The position numbers and the translations under genes were made by a program. Positions 50,579-59,336 of a stretch of DNA of 64,000 nucleotides are shown in pieces. Each line of letters opens with the position of its first letter. The first letter of the stretch is position 1. Below the pieces are notes generated by a model that made no database searches, was not told where the DNA came from, and was given only the letters and a program-made list of their open reading frames with translations. Source of the stretch: Paractinoplanes atraurantiacus (lineage in GTDB: Bacteria > Actinomycetota > Actinomycetes > Mycobacteriales > Micromonosporaceae); contig NZ_OBDY01000029.1 in assembly GCF_900215205.1 (NCBI RefSeq), positions 81,591-145,590 on the forward strand, written 5' to 3'.

Positions 50579-51169
50579 ATGACTCAAGTGGCCCCGACGG
50601 CGGACGTCGATACCCGTGCTTCTCTCGGCGAAGGCACCCGAATCTGGCATCTCGCGCAGATCCGGGAAGATGCCGTGCTGGGCCGCAATTGCAACGTCGG
50701 CCGGGGCGCGTACGTCGGGCCGGGCGTCGTCATCGGCGACAACGTCAAGCTTCAGAACCACGCCCTGGTCTACGAGCCGGCCCGGCTCGGCGACGGCGTC
50801 TTCATCGGCCCGGCCGCGGTGCTCACCAACGACGAGTACCCGCGCGCCGTCACCCCGGACGGCCGGCTCAAGACCGGCGACGACTGGCACGCGGTCGGCG
50901 TGACGATCGGTGAGGGCGCGGCCATCGGCGCTCGTGCGGTGTGCGTGGCCCCGGTGACGGTGGGGCGGTGGGCGCTGGTCGCCGCGGGCGCGGTCGTCAC
51001 CAAGGACGTGCCCGACTTCGCCCTCGTGGTCGGCGTGCCCGCCCGCCGTATCGGCTGGGTCGGCCGGGCCGGCCGCCCCTTGGAGAGCAAGGGCGACGGC
51101 CTGTGGATCTGCCCCGAAACGGGCGAGACGTACAAGCAGGACGGGGAGGGGCTCACCCTCGCTGGGTGA
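50579..51169 (+). CDS. WlbB-like sugar N-acetyltransferase (left-handed beta-helix)
   Basis: This 196-residue hexapeptide-repeat enzyme has GEGTRIWHLAQIREDAVLG, then NVGRGAYVGPGVVIGDNVKL, YEPARLGDGVFIGPAAVLTN, TIGEGAAIGARAVCVAPVTV and ALVVGVPARRIGWVGRAG. The order matches WlbB/WbpD, which acetylates the 3-amino group of a UDP-uronic acid. It is divergent from the WlbA-like gene, with which it would form the classical WlbA-WlbE-WlbB route. Confidence 0.85.
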   Translation: MTQVAPTADVDTRASLGEGTRIWHLAQIREDAVLGRNCNVGRGAYVGPGVVIGDNVKLQNHALVYEPARLGDGVFIGPAAVLTNDEYPRAVTPDGRLKTGDDWHAVGVTIGEGAAIGARAVCVAPVTVGRWALVAAGAVVTKDVPDFALVVGVPARRIGWVGRAGRPLESKGDGLWICPETGETYKQDGEGLTLAG

Positions 51170-51203
51170 TGACCCACCGCCGGTCACAACCCAGGCTGGC
51201 CCC

Positions 51204-53003
51204 ATGACCGAACTGCGATACGAGGACCGGGCCGACTTCGACGACGCCGACCGCGGACGCATCGGCGCGCTGGAACCCTGCGTGGTGACCGGTGCCGACG
51301 GCCGGGTGGTCTGGGACAACGACTCCTTCGGCTTCCTCGACGGGCCCTGCCCGGACACGGCCAATCCCAGCCTGTGGAGACAGTCGCAGCTCTGCGCCAA
51401 GCACGGGCTCTACGAGGTCACCGACGGGATCTACCAGGTACGCGGTCTCGACCTGTCTAACATGACGCTGGTCGAGGGCGACACGGGTGTCATCGTCATC
51501 GACCCGCTCGTGTCGAAGGAGGTCGCGGCGGCTGCCCTCCAGCTTTACCGCGTCCACCGCGGCGAGCGCCCGGTCACCGGTGTCATCTACACCCACTCGC
51601 ACATCGACCACTTCGGCGGCGTCGGTGGCGTCGTCACCGGCGAGGTGCCGATCCTGGCCCCCGAGGGCTTCCTCGCGCACGCGGTGGCCGAGAACGTCTA
51701 CGCCGGTACGGCGATGCTGCGCCGGGGCATGTACCACACCGGAAGCCCTCTGCCGCGCAACGCGCGCGGGCTGATCGGCACCGGGCTCGGCCAGACCGCC
51801 TCCACCGGCGAGGTGACCCTGCTGGCGCCGACCGTATACATCACCCACACCGGCCAGGAGGAGGTCGTCGACGGGGTCCGCATCGTCTTCCAGGTCACGC
51901 CGAACACCGAGGCGCCCTCGGAGATGAACTTCTTCTTCCCGGACCGGGCGGCGCTGTGCATGGCCGAGAACGCCACGCACAACCTGCACAATGTGCTGAC
52001 GCTGCGCGGCGCGGTGGTCCGGGACGCCCGGATGTGGTCGCGCTATCTGAACGAGGCGATCACCCTGTTCGGCGACCGGGCCGGCGTCGTCTTCGCCTCG
52101 CATCACTGGCCGGCCTGGGGACGCGAGCGGATCATCAGGTTCCTGTCGCAGCAGCGGGACCTGTACGCCTATCTGCACGACCAGACGCTGCGCATGCTCA
52201 ACCAGGGCCTGACCGGGGCGGAGATCGCCGAGACGATCGAGCTGCCGCCGGAGCTGGACACCGCCTGGCACGCGCGCGGCTACTACGGCTCGGTCAGCCA
52301 CAACGTCAAGGCGGTCTACCAGCGCTATCTGGGCTGGTTCGACGGCAACCCGGCACACCTGTGGGAGCATCCGCCGGCGGAGTCGGCCCGGCGCTACGTG
52401 GACTGCATGGGCGGCGCCGACGAGGTGGTGGCCAAGGCACGAGGGTATGCGGACGCGGGCGACCTGCGCTTCGCCGCCCAACTGCTGAACGACGCCGTGT
52501 TCGCCGACCCCGACCACGCGGGAGCCAAGGCGCTGCTGGCCGAGGTGTACGAGCGGCTCGGCTTCGGCGCGGAGAGCGGCACCTGGCGCAACTTCTACCT
52601 GACCGGCGCCAAGGAGCTCCGCGACGGGATCTCACTGGAGAACAGCACCGTGAGCGCCGCCGGCATGGCCCACGCGCTCACGATCGAGCAGCTCTTCGAC
52701 TCGATCGCGATCCGGGTCGACGGGCCGCGGGCCTGGACGGCCTCGCTGACCATCGACTGGCGCTTCACCGACCTCGGGTCGTCGTTCCGGATGACGCTGT
52801 CGAACGGCGCGCTGATCCACTGGCCCGCGGAGGCGGCCGCCGGCGCCGATCTCCGGCTGTCTCTGACGAAGGCGCACCTGCTGGGCATCCTGGCCGGCCG
52901 CGGTCTCGAGGGGGTGGAGACCGAGGGCGACCCGAAGGTGCTCCAGGTGCTCGTGGAGCTGCTCGACGAGCCCGACCCGGCCTTCGCGATCGTCACGCCG
53001 TGA
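51204..53003 (+). CDS. Alkyl/aryl-sulfatase, SdsA1/BDS1-type metallo-beta-lactamase fold
   Basis: This 599-residue protein binds two zinc ions through THSHIDHFGG (His131, His133, Asp135, His136). GVFASHHWPAWG carries a later metal His. The middle region (HLHDQTLRMLNQGLTG-like helices; LNDAVFADPDHAGAKALLAEVYERLG, cited by LNDAVFADPD) is the dimerisation domain and the last 130 residues are the SCP2-like lipid-binding domain (MTLSNGALIHWPAE). It would hydrolyse long-chain alkyl sulfates. No signal peptide is visible. It is convergent with the GH10 gene. Confidence 0.9.
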   Translation: MTELRYEDRADFDDADRGRIGALEPCVVTGADGRVVWDNDSFGFLDGPCPDTANPSLWRQSQLCAKHGLYEVTDGIYQVRGLDLSNMTLVEGDTGVIVIDPLVSKEVAAAALQLYRVHRGERPVTGVIYTHSHIDHFGGVGGVVTGEVPILAPEGFLAHAVAENVYAGTAMLRRGMYHTGSPLPRNARGLIGTGLGQTASTGEVTLLAPTVYITHTGQEEVVDGVRIVFQVTPNTEAPSEMNFFFPDRAALCMAENATHNLHNVLTLRGAVVRDARMWSRYLNEAITLFGDRAGVVFASHHWPAWGRERIIRFLSQQRDLYAYLHDQTLRMLNQGLTGAEIAETIELPPELDTAWHARGYYGSVSHNVKAVYQRYLGWFDGNPAHLWEHPPAESARRYVDCMGGADEVVAKARGYADAGDLRFAAQLLNDAVFADPDHAGAKALLAEVYERLGFGAESGTWRNFYLTGAKELRDGISLENSTVSAAGMAHALTIEQLFDSIAIRVDGPRAWTASLTIDWRFTDLGSSFRMTLSNGALIHWPAEAAAGADLRLSLTKAHLLGILAGRGLEGVETEGDPKVLQVLVELLDEPDPAFAIVTP

Positions 53004-53005
53004 GA

Positions 53006-53035
53006 CGCCGCCCGGGCTGGCGGGCCCGGGCGGCG
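53006..53035. terminator. Bidirectional hairpin terminator
   Basis: CGCCGCCCGGGC (53006-53017) pairs perfectly with GCCCGGGCGGCG (53024-53035) around a 6-nt loop. It fills the 37-bp gap between the convergent sulfatase and xylanase genes. There is no long T-tract, as is common in high-GC actinomycetes. Confidence 0.7.
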
Positions 53036-53040
53036 CCGTC

Positions 53041-54129
53041 TCACCGGCGCGCGGCGCGCAACGTGTCGCGCAGCGTGTAGTAGGCCGGCTTCTTGGCGAA
53101 GTCGTCCCACATGATCGTCGCCGCGCCCTCGGAGGGGAAGAAGACCGGGACCCATGAATATTTGTCGGTGAAGCCCCAGATCGTGAACGAGTTGCAGCCG
53201 TCGACGGCCAGGCAGGCGTCGAGGACCGTCTTGTAGTACGAGGCCTGGGTCGTCAGCTGCTCGGCGGTGGGCACGCCGCTCGCCGGCAGGTCCATGCGCA
53301 CGTCGAGCTCGGTGATCGCGGTGTGCAGGCCGAGGTCGTCGAAGCGCTGGAGCACGCCCGCGAGCTGGTCGGGCGCCCCGTACCGCATGCTCAGATGCGC
53401 TTGCGAGGCGAAGCCGTGCAGCGGCACGCGCTGAGCCAGCAATTGCTTGGCCAGCGACTCATAAGCGTCGACTTTGACGCCCGGCCACTCGACGCCGTAG
53501 TCGTTGAGGAAGAGCTGGGCCTTCGGGTCGGCCTGGTGGGCCCAGCGGAACGCGTCGGCCACGATGCCCGGGCCGAGCTCGGCGATGAAGATGTTCTCCT
53601 GCCGGTACTCGCCGTTCTCGTTGAAGATCTCGTTGGCGACGTCCCACTGCTGGATCTGGCCGCGGTAGTGCCCGACCACCGTGAAGATGTGGCTCTTGAG
53701 GATCGAGCGCAGCTCGGCCTTGGTGAAGGTGCCCTCGTTCAGCCACGCCGGGTTCTGGCTGTGCCACAGCAGCGTGTGACCGCGGACGACCTGGCCGTTG
53801 GCCCGGGCGAAACGCACGATGGCGTCGGCCGGGCCGAAGTTGTACCGGTTGCGCTCGGGGTGGATGAACTCCCATTTCATCTGGTTCTCGGGCGAGACCG
53901 AATTGAACTCCCGGGCCAGGACCTTCCGGTACGGCCGGTCGTACGTGAACGGGTCGGGATAGGGCTGGTCCACGTGGTGCCCGCCGCCCGCGACGGCGGA
54001 ACCGATCCGCAAGTCTCGGGGTGCGGCCGCGCGCAGCGTCTTTCCGTGGCCATGACCATGGGCCACTGCCGGTTGAGCACCAAGGGCAAGCAGGGGAAGC
54101 GTTAAGAAGGCGACCAGTGCCTTTCTCAC
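53041..54129 (-). CDS. Secreted GH10 endo-beta-1,4-xylanase
   Basis: This is a 362-residue exported glycoside hydrolase. A signal peptide (VRKALVAFLTLPLLALGAQ) is followed by a His-rich linker (HGHGHGK) and the GH10 barrel: FNSVSPENQMKWEFIHPERN, VRGHTLLWHSQNP, WDVANEIFNENGEYR with acid/base Glu167, and TAITELDVRMD with nucleophile Glu274. TIWGFTDKYSWVP closes the barrel. I chose GTG 54129 because AAAGGAG lies 6 nt upstream; the longer frame is unlikely. It degrades plant xylan outside the cell. Confidence 0.92.
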   Translation of the reverse strand: MRKALVAFLTLPLLALGAQPAVAHGHGHGKTLRAAAPRDLRIGSAVAGGGHHVDQPYPDPFTYDRPYRKVLAREFNSVSPENQMKWEFIHPERNRYNFGPADAIVRFARANGQVVRGHTLLWHSQNPAWLNEGTFTKAELRSILKSHIFTVVGHYRGQIQQWDVANEIFNENGEYRQENIFIAELGPGIVADAFRWAHQADPKAQLFLNDYGVEWPGVKVDAYESLAKQLLAQRVPLHGFASQAHLSMRYGAPDQLAGVLQRFDDLGLHTAITELDVRMDLPASGVPTAEQLTTQASYYKTVLDACLAVDGCNSFTIWGFTDKYSWVPVFFPSEGAATIMWDDFAKKPAYYTLRDTLRAARR

Positions 54130-54338
54130 AGTGACTCCTTTGAATATGCCGACAGAACGGGCCGGATCGGTGGCGATCATGGGTGCCCGTAACTTCCGGA
54201 GTTCCCTCGAAACTTAGGGGGATCAAAGGTGCTCGTCAATGTCCGGGGCACGCTTCACCCCTGGCGCATGAGGCCATTCGGCGGAAAACGACTCATGCTG
54301 CGAATGACCTTGTACCGCTCGGCCACGCGGAGGCCGCC

Positions 54339-56201
54339 ATGCCCGACTACCCGCTCATCGCCGACCACGGCCTCATCGGCGACCTGCAGACGGCGGCGCT
54401 GATCGCCACCGACGGCACCCTCGACTGGTTCTGCGCGCCCCGCTTCGACTCGCCCAGCATCTTCGGCGCGCTGCTCGACCCGGAACGCGGCGGCCGGTTC
54501 GCCATCCAGCCCACCACCGACGACTACACCGCCAAACAGCTCTACCTGCCCGACACCGCCGTGCTCATCACGCGCTTCATGACCGCCGGCGGCGTCGGCG
54601 AGGTCGTCGACTTCATGCCGATCGACGGCGACGAGAAGAGACACCGCCTGGTCCGGCTGGTCCGCTGCGTGCGCGGCGAGATGGCCTTCTCCATCGTGGT
54701 GTCACCGCGCTTCGACTACGCCCGCGAGCCGTTCGAGACCCGGATGGCCGACGACGGCGTGGTCTTCGAGGGCGCCCGCACCGCGCTCACGGTCCGGTTG
54801 ATCCGCGAGCCCACCGACCGGCGGGCCGAGGCGCGGGTCGACAACGGCGACGTCCACGCCGAGCTGCGGCTGAGCGCGGGCGAGGTCCGCGGCGCCCTGC
54901 TCGAGACCGGCGTCGGCGGCCCCCTGGACGCCGTGCGCGTCGACGAGGCGCTGCGCCTGTTCGACGAGACCGTCGACTTCTGGGAGTCCTGGATCGGCCG
55001 CTGCACCTACACGGGCCGGTGGCGCGAGATGGTCAACCGCTCGGCCATAACCCTCAAATTGATGACGTACGCCCCGACGGGCGCCCTGATCGCGGCGCCG
55101 ACCGCGGCCCTGCCCGAGCAGATCGGCGGCGAACGCAACTGGGACTACCGCTACACGTGGGTCCGCGACGCCTCGTTCTCGGTGTACTCGCTGCTCTCCC
55201 TCGGTTTCGACGAGGAGGCGTGGGCGCTCGGCCGCTGGCTGCGCGACCGGGTCGACGAGCAGACCGACAAGAGCGGCGGCGGCCCCCTGCAGATCATGTA
55301 CCGGGTCGACGGGTCGAGCGACCTCACCGAGGAGATCCTGCCGCACTGGAGCGGCTATCGCGGCTCGGCGCCGGTGCGCATCGGCAACGGCGCCGCCGGG
55401 CAGCTCCAGCTCGACATCTACGGCGAGGCGATGGACAGCATCTACGTCGGCGGCCGCAACGGGCTGGCCCCCGGCCACCAGGGCTGGCTGGCCATCCGCG
55501 ACCTGCTCGACTGGGTCGCGGCGAACTGGTCGCAGCCCGAGGAGGGCATCTGGGAGACCCGCGGCGGCCGGCAGGACTTCACCTACGGGCGGCTGATGTG
55601 CTGGGTCGCGCTCGACCGCGGCCTGCGGATGGCCGCCGAGCACGGCCGGCCGGCTCCGCTGGAGACGTGGCGGCGCGAGCGCGACGCCATCTACACCGAG
55701 ATCATGACCCGCGGCTGGAGCCCGGAGCGGCAGGCGTTCCGCCAGCACTACGGCACCGAGGTGCTCGACTCGTCGCTGCTGCGCATGCCGACCGTCGGTT
55801 TCATCACGCCGGGCGATCCGCGCTGGGTCTCCACACTGCGCGCGATGGAGAAGGAGCTGGTCACCGACAGCCTGGTCTACCGGTACGACCCGGCGGCCTC
55901 ACCGGACGGCCTGCAAGGCTCCGAGGGCACGTTCTCGCTGTGCACCTTCGCCTACGTGTCGGCCCTGGCCGCCTCCGGCGAGCTCGACCAGGCCCGGCTC
56001 ACCTTCGAGAAGATGCTGACCTACGCCAACCACCTCGGGCTGTTCTCCGAGGAGATCGGGCTGACCGGCGAGCAGCTGGGCAACTTCCCGCAGGCGTTCA
56101 CCCACCTGGCCCTGATCGACGCCGCGGTCACCCTCGACCGGGAGCTCGACCGGCACCCCCGGGCCGCGGCCCGCCGGCACACCGTGATGGCGGCCCGATG
56201 A
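54339..56201 (+). CDS. Glycoside hydrolase family 15 protein (trehalase/glucoamylase-like)
   Basis: This is a 620-residue enzyme. The N-terminal beta-sandwich begins YPLIADHGLIGDLQTAALIA, then TDGTLDWFCAPRFDSPS, a family signature. The (alpha/alpha)6 catalytic barrel has QIGGERNWDYRYTWVRDASF near residue 261 and QPEEGIWETRGGRQDFTYG near 394 (Glu-rich active site). Actinobacterial members include trehalases. No signal peptide, so it is cytosolic. I chose ATG 54339 with a CGGAGG site. The stop overlaps the sigma factor start (ATGA). Confidence 0.88.
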   Translation: MPDYPLIADHGLIGDLQTAALIATDGTLDWFCAPRFDSPSIFGALLDPERGGRFAIQPTTDDYTAKQLYLPDTAVLITRFMTAGGVGEVVDFMPIDGDEKRHRLVRLVRCVRGEMAFSIVVSPRFDYAREPFETRMADDGVVFEGARTALTVRLIREPTDRRAEARVDNGDVHAELRLSAGEVRGALLETGVGGPLDAVRVDEALRLFDETVDFWESWIGRCTYTGRWREMVNRSAITLKLMTYAPTGALIAAPTAALPEQIGGERNWDYRYTWVRDASFSVYSLLSLGFDEEAWALGRWLRDRVDEQTDKSGGGPLQIMYRVDGSSDLTEEILPHWSGYRGSAPVRIGNGAAGQLQLDIYGEAMDSIYVGGRNGLAPGHQGWLAIRDLLDWVAANWSQPEEGIWETRGGRQDFTYGRLMCWVALDRGLRMAAEHGRPAPLETWRRERDAIYTEIMTRGWSPERQAFRQHYGTEVLDSSLLRMPTVGFITPGDPRWVSTLRAMEKELVTDSLVYRYDPAASPDGLQGSEGTFSLCTFAYVSALAASGELDQARLTFEKMLTYANHLGLFSEEIGLTGEQLGNFPQAFTHLALIDAAVTLDRELDRHPRAAARRHTVMAAR

Positions 56202-56986
56202 CCACCGTCGCCGTCGCCCCTCCCGCTTTCACTGATCCGCAGATACTCGGGGATGCCCGGGACCTCGTGGCCGCGGTCGCCCGGCTGTCCACCCGGCATC
56301 CGGCCTATCCGGCACTGCGCGCGCGGGCGATCGAGGCCTGGCTGTCGCTGGCCCGGCACCTGGCCTACCGCTACATCGGGCGTGGCGAACCGGCCGAGGA
56401 CCTGCTCCAGGTGGCCGCGCTGGGCCTGGTCAAGGCGGTCGACCGCTACGACGGCAGCCGTGGCGTCGAGTTCACCACGTTCGCCGTGCCGACCATCGTG
56501 GGCGAGCTGAAAAGGCACTTCCGGGACCGTACGTGGTCGGTGCGGGTGCCGCGCCGCCTGCAGGAGCTGCGCTCGGCCATCGCCGAGGCCGACAACGACC
56601 TCACCCACCGCCTGGGCCGCCGCCCGACCGTCGCCGACCTGGCCGAGGACCTGCGGATCGGCGTCGAGGAGGTGATCGAGGGCATGGAGGGCGCCAGCGC
56701 GTACACGGCGGCCAGCCTGTCCGCACCGACCGGCGCCGACGGCGAGTCCGACCTCGCCTCCACCCTCGGCGTCGAGGAACGCGGATATGCCCTGGTCGAC
56801 CTGCGCCTGGCCCTCGGACCGGCCCTGGACACCCTCGACGAGCGGGAACAGCGCATCCTGGCCCGCGACTTCTACGGCAACCTCACCCAGCGCCAGATCG
56901 CCGAGCTCGAGGGCATCTCCCAGATGCACGTCTCCCGCCTGCGCACCCGGGCCCTGGCCAAGCTCCGCCGATATCTTGAAATCTGA
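56198..56986 (+). CDS. SigB/SigF-family RNA polymerase sigma factor
   Basis: This 262-residue sigma-70 protein has region 2 (EDLLQVAALGLVKAVDRYDG, GVEFTTFAVPTIVGELKRHF and WSVRVPRRLQEL), region 3 (LTHRLGRRPTVADLAEDLRI) and region 4 (LDEREQRILARDFYGNLTQR, QIAELEGISQMHVSRLRTRA). The WSVRVPRRLQEL signature marks the general-stress/development group. No anti-sigma or anti-anti-sigma gene is beside it. ATG 56198 overlaps the GH15 stop, tying its expression to carbohydrate metabolism. Confidence 0.92.
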   Translation: MTTVAVAPPAFTDPQILGDARDLVAAVARLSTRHPAYPALRARAIEAWLSLARHLAYRYIGRGEPAEDLLQVAALGLVKAVDRYDGSRGVEFTTFAVPTIVGELKRHFRDRTWSVRVPRRLQELRSAIAEADNDLTHRLGRRPTVADLAEDLRIGVEEVIEGMEGASAYTAASLSAPTGADGESDLASTLGVEERGYALVDLRLALGPALDTLDEREQRILARDFYGNLTQRQIAELEGISQMHVSRLRTRALAKLRRYLEI

Positions 56987-57059
56987 AGCGATTCCTTGAC
57001 CGCCTCCCGCCCGCTGCCGATCACAGAGGGGACAGCAGGACGAGTGAGGGCAGGACACG

Positions 57060-58655
57060 GTGAAGTCAGCAGGACGCTGGGTGCGCGATCGCAAGGTCGC
57101 TACGAAGATCCTCGGAGTGGCGGGTGTGGCCGTCGCGGGCACGGTGGTCACCGGGGCGCTGAGCCTCGGCGGCATCGAGGATCTGCGCAGCGAGCGCAAC
57201 TCGGAGCTCAAGCGAGCGGTCCCGTACATCAACAGCCTCAACGACGCCGCGCTCGAGGCCAAGGCCGCGGCCAACGACGAGCGAGGCTATCTCATCGCCG
57301 GCGACACCGACTTCCGCGACGAGGCGCTCGCCGCCCAGAAGACGGTGAACGCCGAGCTCGCGGACGCCCGCGCCCTCGGCAGCGCCTCCGAACAGGCCAC
57401 GGTCGACAAGATCAAGAAGGCCACGGACGCCTGGTTCGCGGCGCTCGAGGACGAGTTCAGCACCTTCGGCACCGACCGGCAGGCGGCGGTCAAGGCCGCC
57501 TTCGGCGACAACCGCGAGCTGCGCAAGACGTACGAGTCGTTGCTGTCGGCCGAGATCACCCGGGCCAACGAGGCGCTCGTGGCCGGCGAGGAGTTCGACG
57601 CCACGGCCGACCACACCCGGGCCGAAGTCATGATCGCCTTCGCCGTCTCGGTCGGCCTGGCGGCGGTGCTGGCCATCGTCGCGGCCCAGATGATCGTGCG
57701 GCCGCTGCGGAAGGTCTCCGGGGTGCTCGACGCCGTGGCCGAGGGCGACCTGACGAAGGACACCGACGTCGACCAGCAGGACGAGGTCGGGCATATGGCG
57801 CAGAGCCTGCGCCGGGCCACGACCTCCATGCGTACGGCAATGGGAGATCTCTCAGCGCAGGCGAAAGCCCTGGATGAAGCCGCCGCCTCGCTCTCCGCGG
57901 TGAGCAGCGAGAGCTCGGCCACCTCGCGGGAAGGCGCCGAGCAGGCCGCCGCCGTGGCCGCGTCGGCCGAGGTGATGTCGTCGAACATCCAGACGGTCGC
58001 GGCCGGGGCCGAGGAGATGGGCGCGTCGATCCGCGAGATCAGCCAGAGCGCGACCCAGGCCGCCCAGGTCGCCACAAAGGCGGTCGACATCACGGCCACC
58101 ACCAGCACGGTGATGGCCCGGCTGGGCGAGTCGTCGGCCGAGATCGGCGCCGTGGTCAAGGCGATCACGTCGATCGCCGAGCAGACGAACCTGCTGGCGC
58201 TGAACGCGACGATCGAGGCGGCGCGGGCCGGCGAGAGCGGCAAGGGCTTCGCCGTGGTCGCCTCCGAGGTGAAGGACCTGGCCCAGGAGACGGCGAAGGC
58301 GACCGAGGACATCAGCAAGCGGGTCGCCGCCATCCAGGCCGACACGACCGGCGCGATCATGGCGATCGAGCAGATCAGCGAGACGATCGCGCAGATCAAC
58401 GACTTCCAGACGACCATCGCGTCGGCGGTCGAGGAGCAGACGGTCACGACCAACGAGATGAGCCGCAGCGTGGCCGAGGCGGCGTCGGCCGGCGGCGAGG
58501 TGGCGGGCACGGTCGGCCAGGTCGCGGCCTCGGTGCGGGCCACCACGGCCGGCGTCGACGAGGCCCACGAGGCGGCCGGCCGCCTGACCCGCATGTCGGC
58601 CGAGCTCGACCAACTGGTCAGCCGTTTCACGATCAGTGGCGCTCCCCGGTCATGA
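57060..58655 (+). CDS. Methyl-accepting chemotaxis protein
   Basis: This 531-residue receptor has TM1 (about 18-38), a periplasm-side four-helix sensor (RSERNSELKRAVPYINSLND to DHTRAE), TM2 (about 190-212), HAMP (VRPLRKVSGVLDAVAEGDLT) and the signalling coiled coil with the invariant tip EQTNLLALNATIEAARAGES followed by GKGFAVVASEVKDLA. Zoospore-forming actinomycetes use such receptors for flagellar chemotaxis; no che genes are in the window. GTG 57060 follows a GAGGGCAGGA site. Confidence 0.93.
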   Translation: MKSAGRWVRDRKVATKILGVAGVAVAGTVVTGALSLGGIEDLRSERNSELKRAVPYINSLNDAALEAKAAANDERGYLIAGDTDFRDEALAAQKTVNAELADARALGSASEQATVDKIKKATDAWFAALEDEFSTFGTDRQAAVKAAFGDNRELRKTYESLLSAEITRANEALVAGEEFDATADHTRAEVMIAFAVSVGLAAVLAIVAAQMIVRPLRKVSGVLDAVAEGDLTKDTDVDQQDEVGHMAQSLRRATTSMRTAMGDLSAQAKALDEAAASLSAVSSESSATSREGAEQAAAVAASAEVMSSNIQTVAAGAEEMGASIREISQSATQAAQVATKAVDITATTSTVMARLGESSAEIGAVVKAITSIAEQTNLLALNATIEAARAGESGKGFAVVASEVKDLAQETAKATEDISKRVAAIQADTTGAIMAIEQISETIAQINDFQTTIASAVEEQTVTTNEMSRSVAEAASAGGEVAGTVGQVAASVRATTAGVDEAHEAAGRLTRMSAELDQLVSRFTISGAPRS

Positions 58656-58662
58656 TTGACGA

Positions 58663-59040
58663 GTGCGACTGATCCTCAACATCCTGTGGTTCATCTTCGG
58701 CAGCGGCTTCGTGCTGGCCATCGCGTACGGGATCGCGGCGCTGATCTGCTTCGCGCTGATCATCACGATCCCGTTCGGGGTGGCCGCGCTGCGTTTGGCG
58801 GTGTATTCGCTCTGGCCGTTCGGCCGCACGATCGTCAGCCGCCCGGACGCCGGCGTCGCCTCGGGCGTCGCCAACATCCTGTGGGTCGTCCTGGCCGGCT
58901 GGTGGCTGGCCCTGAGCCACATCGTGGCGGGCGTCGCCCAGTGCGTCACCATCATCGGCATCCCGTTCGGCATCGCGAACTTCAAACTGGTCCCGGCCGC
59001 GTTCTGGCCCCTGGGCCGCGAGATCGTCGACCTCGACTGA
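58663..59040 (+). CDS. YccF domain membrane protein
   Basis: This 125-residue protein contains two YccF repeats, LNILWFIFGSGFVLAIAYGI with IPFGVAALRLA.YSLWPFG, and NILWVVLAGWWLALSHIVAG with IPFGIANFKL.AFWPLG. It has about four membrane segments and its function is unknown. The GTG at 58663 is 7 bp after the chemoreceptor stop; CATGAT at 58651-58656 could be a -10 for a leaderless message. Confidence 0.9.
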   Translation: MRLILNILWFIFGSGFVLAIAYGIAALICFALIITIPFGVAALRLAVYSLWPFGRTIVSRPDAGVASGVANILWVVLAGWWLALSHIVAGVAQCVTIIGIPFGIANFKLVPAAFWPLGREIVDLD

Positions 59041-59094
59041 CCACGCTCGGTGCGGTCACCGACCGGGTCTCGGGGGCGAACAGGAAACGCGTGA

Positions 59095-59197
59095 CCGGCA
59101 CGACGTCGGCGCCGTCCTCCGCGAACAGCCTTCCGATGTCGGGCGAGCCGCCGGCGACGATGGCGGCCTTGCCGTTGAGCCTGCCGGATCGTGTCAT
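59095..59197 (-). pseudogene. Fragment of a short-chain dehydrogenase gene
   Basis: From ATG 59197 the minus strand reads RLNGKAAIVAGGSPDIGRLF and then AEDGADVVPVTR, the beginning of a short-chain dehydrogenase (normally GKxAIVTGGxSGIGRAxAxxFAxEGAxVV). A few residues after the glycine motif are missing and similarity ends after about 35 residues, although the frame stays open to 58982. The rest of the 296-bp gap (59041-59336) has no other gene. Confidence 0.5.
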
Positions 59198-59336
59198 TTG
59201 CCGCGATGGAAGATGTGACGCTCCGCTGGTTTGAAATGCGGGGGAAGACCCTGACCAGGGGCTTGATCAACTACCTTGGAGGGGCTGTGACGGCGGCCCT
59301 ATGCAGGGGTTCCGGGACGCCCGTTGTCTTGTAAGC

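Noticed and set aside
54208..54215. CGAAACTT upstream of the GH10 gene as a xylanase operator half-site
   Set aside because: It resembles GAAANTTTC boxes of Streptomyces xylanase genes, but only one imperfect arm is present.
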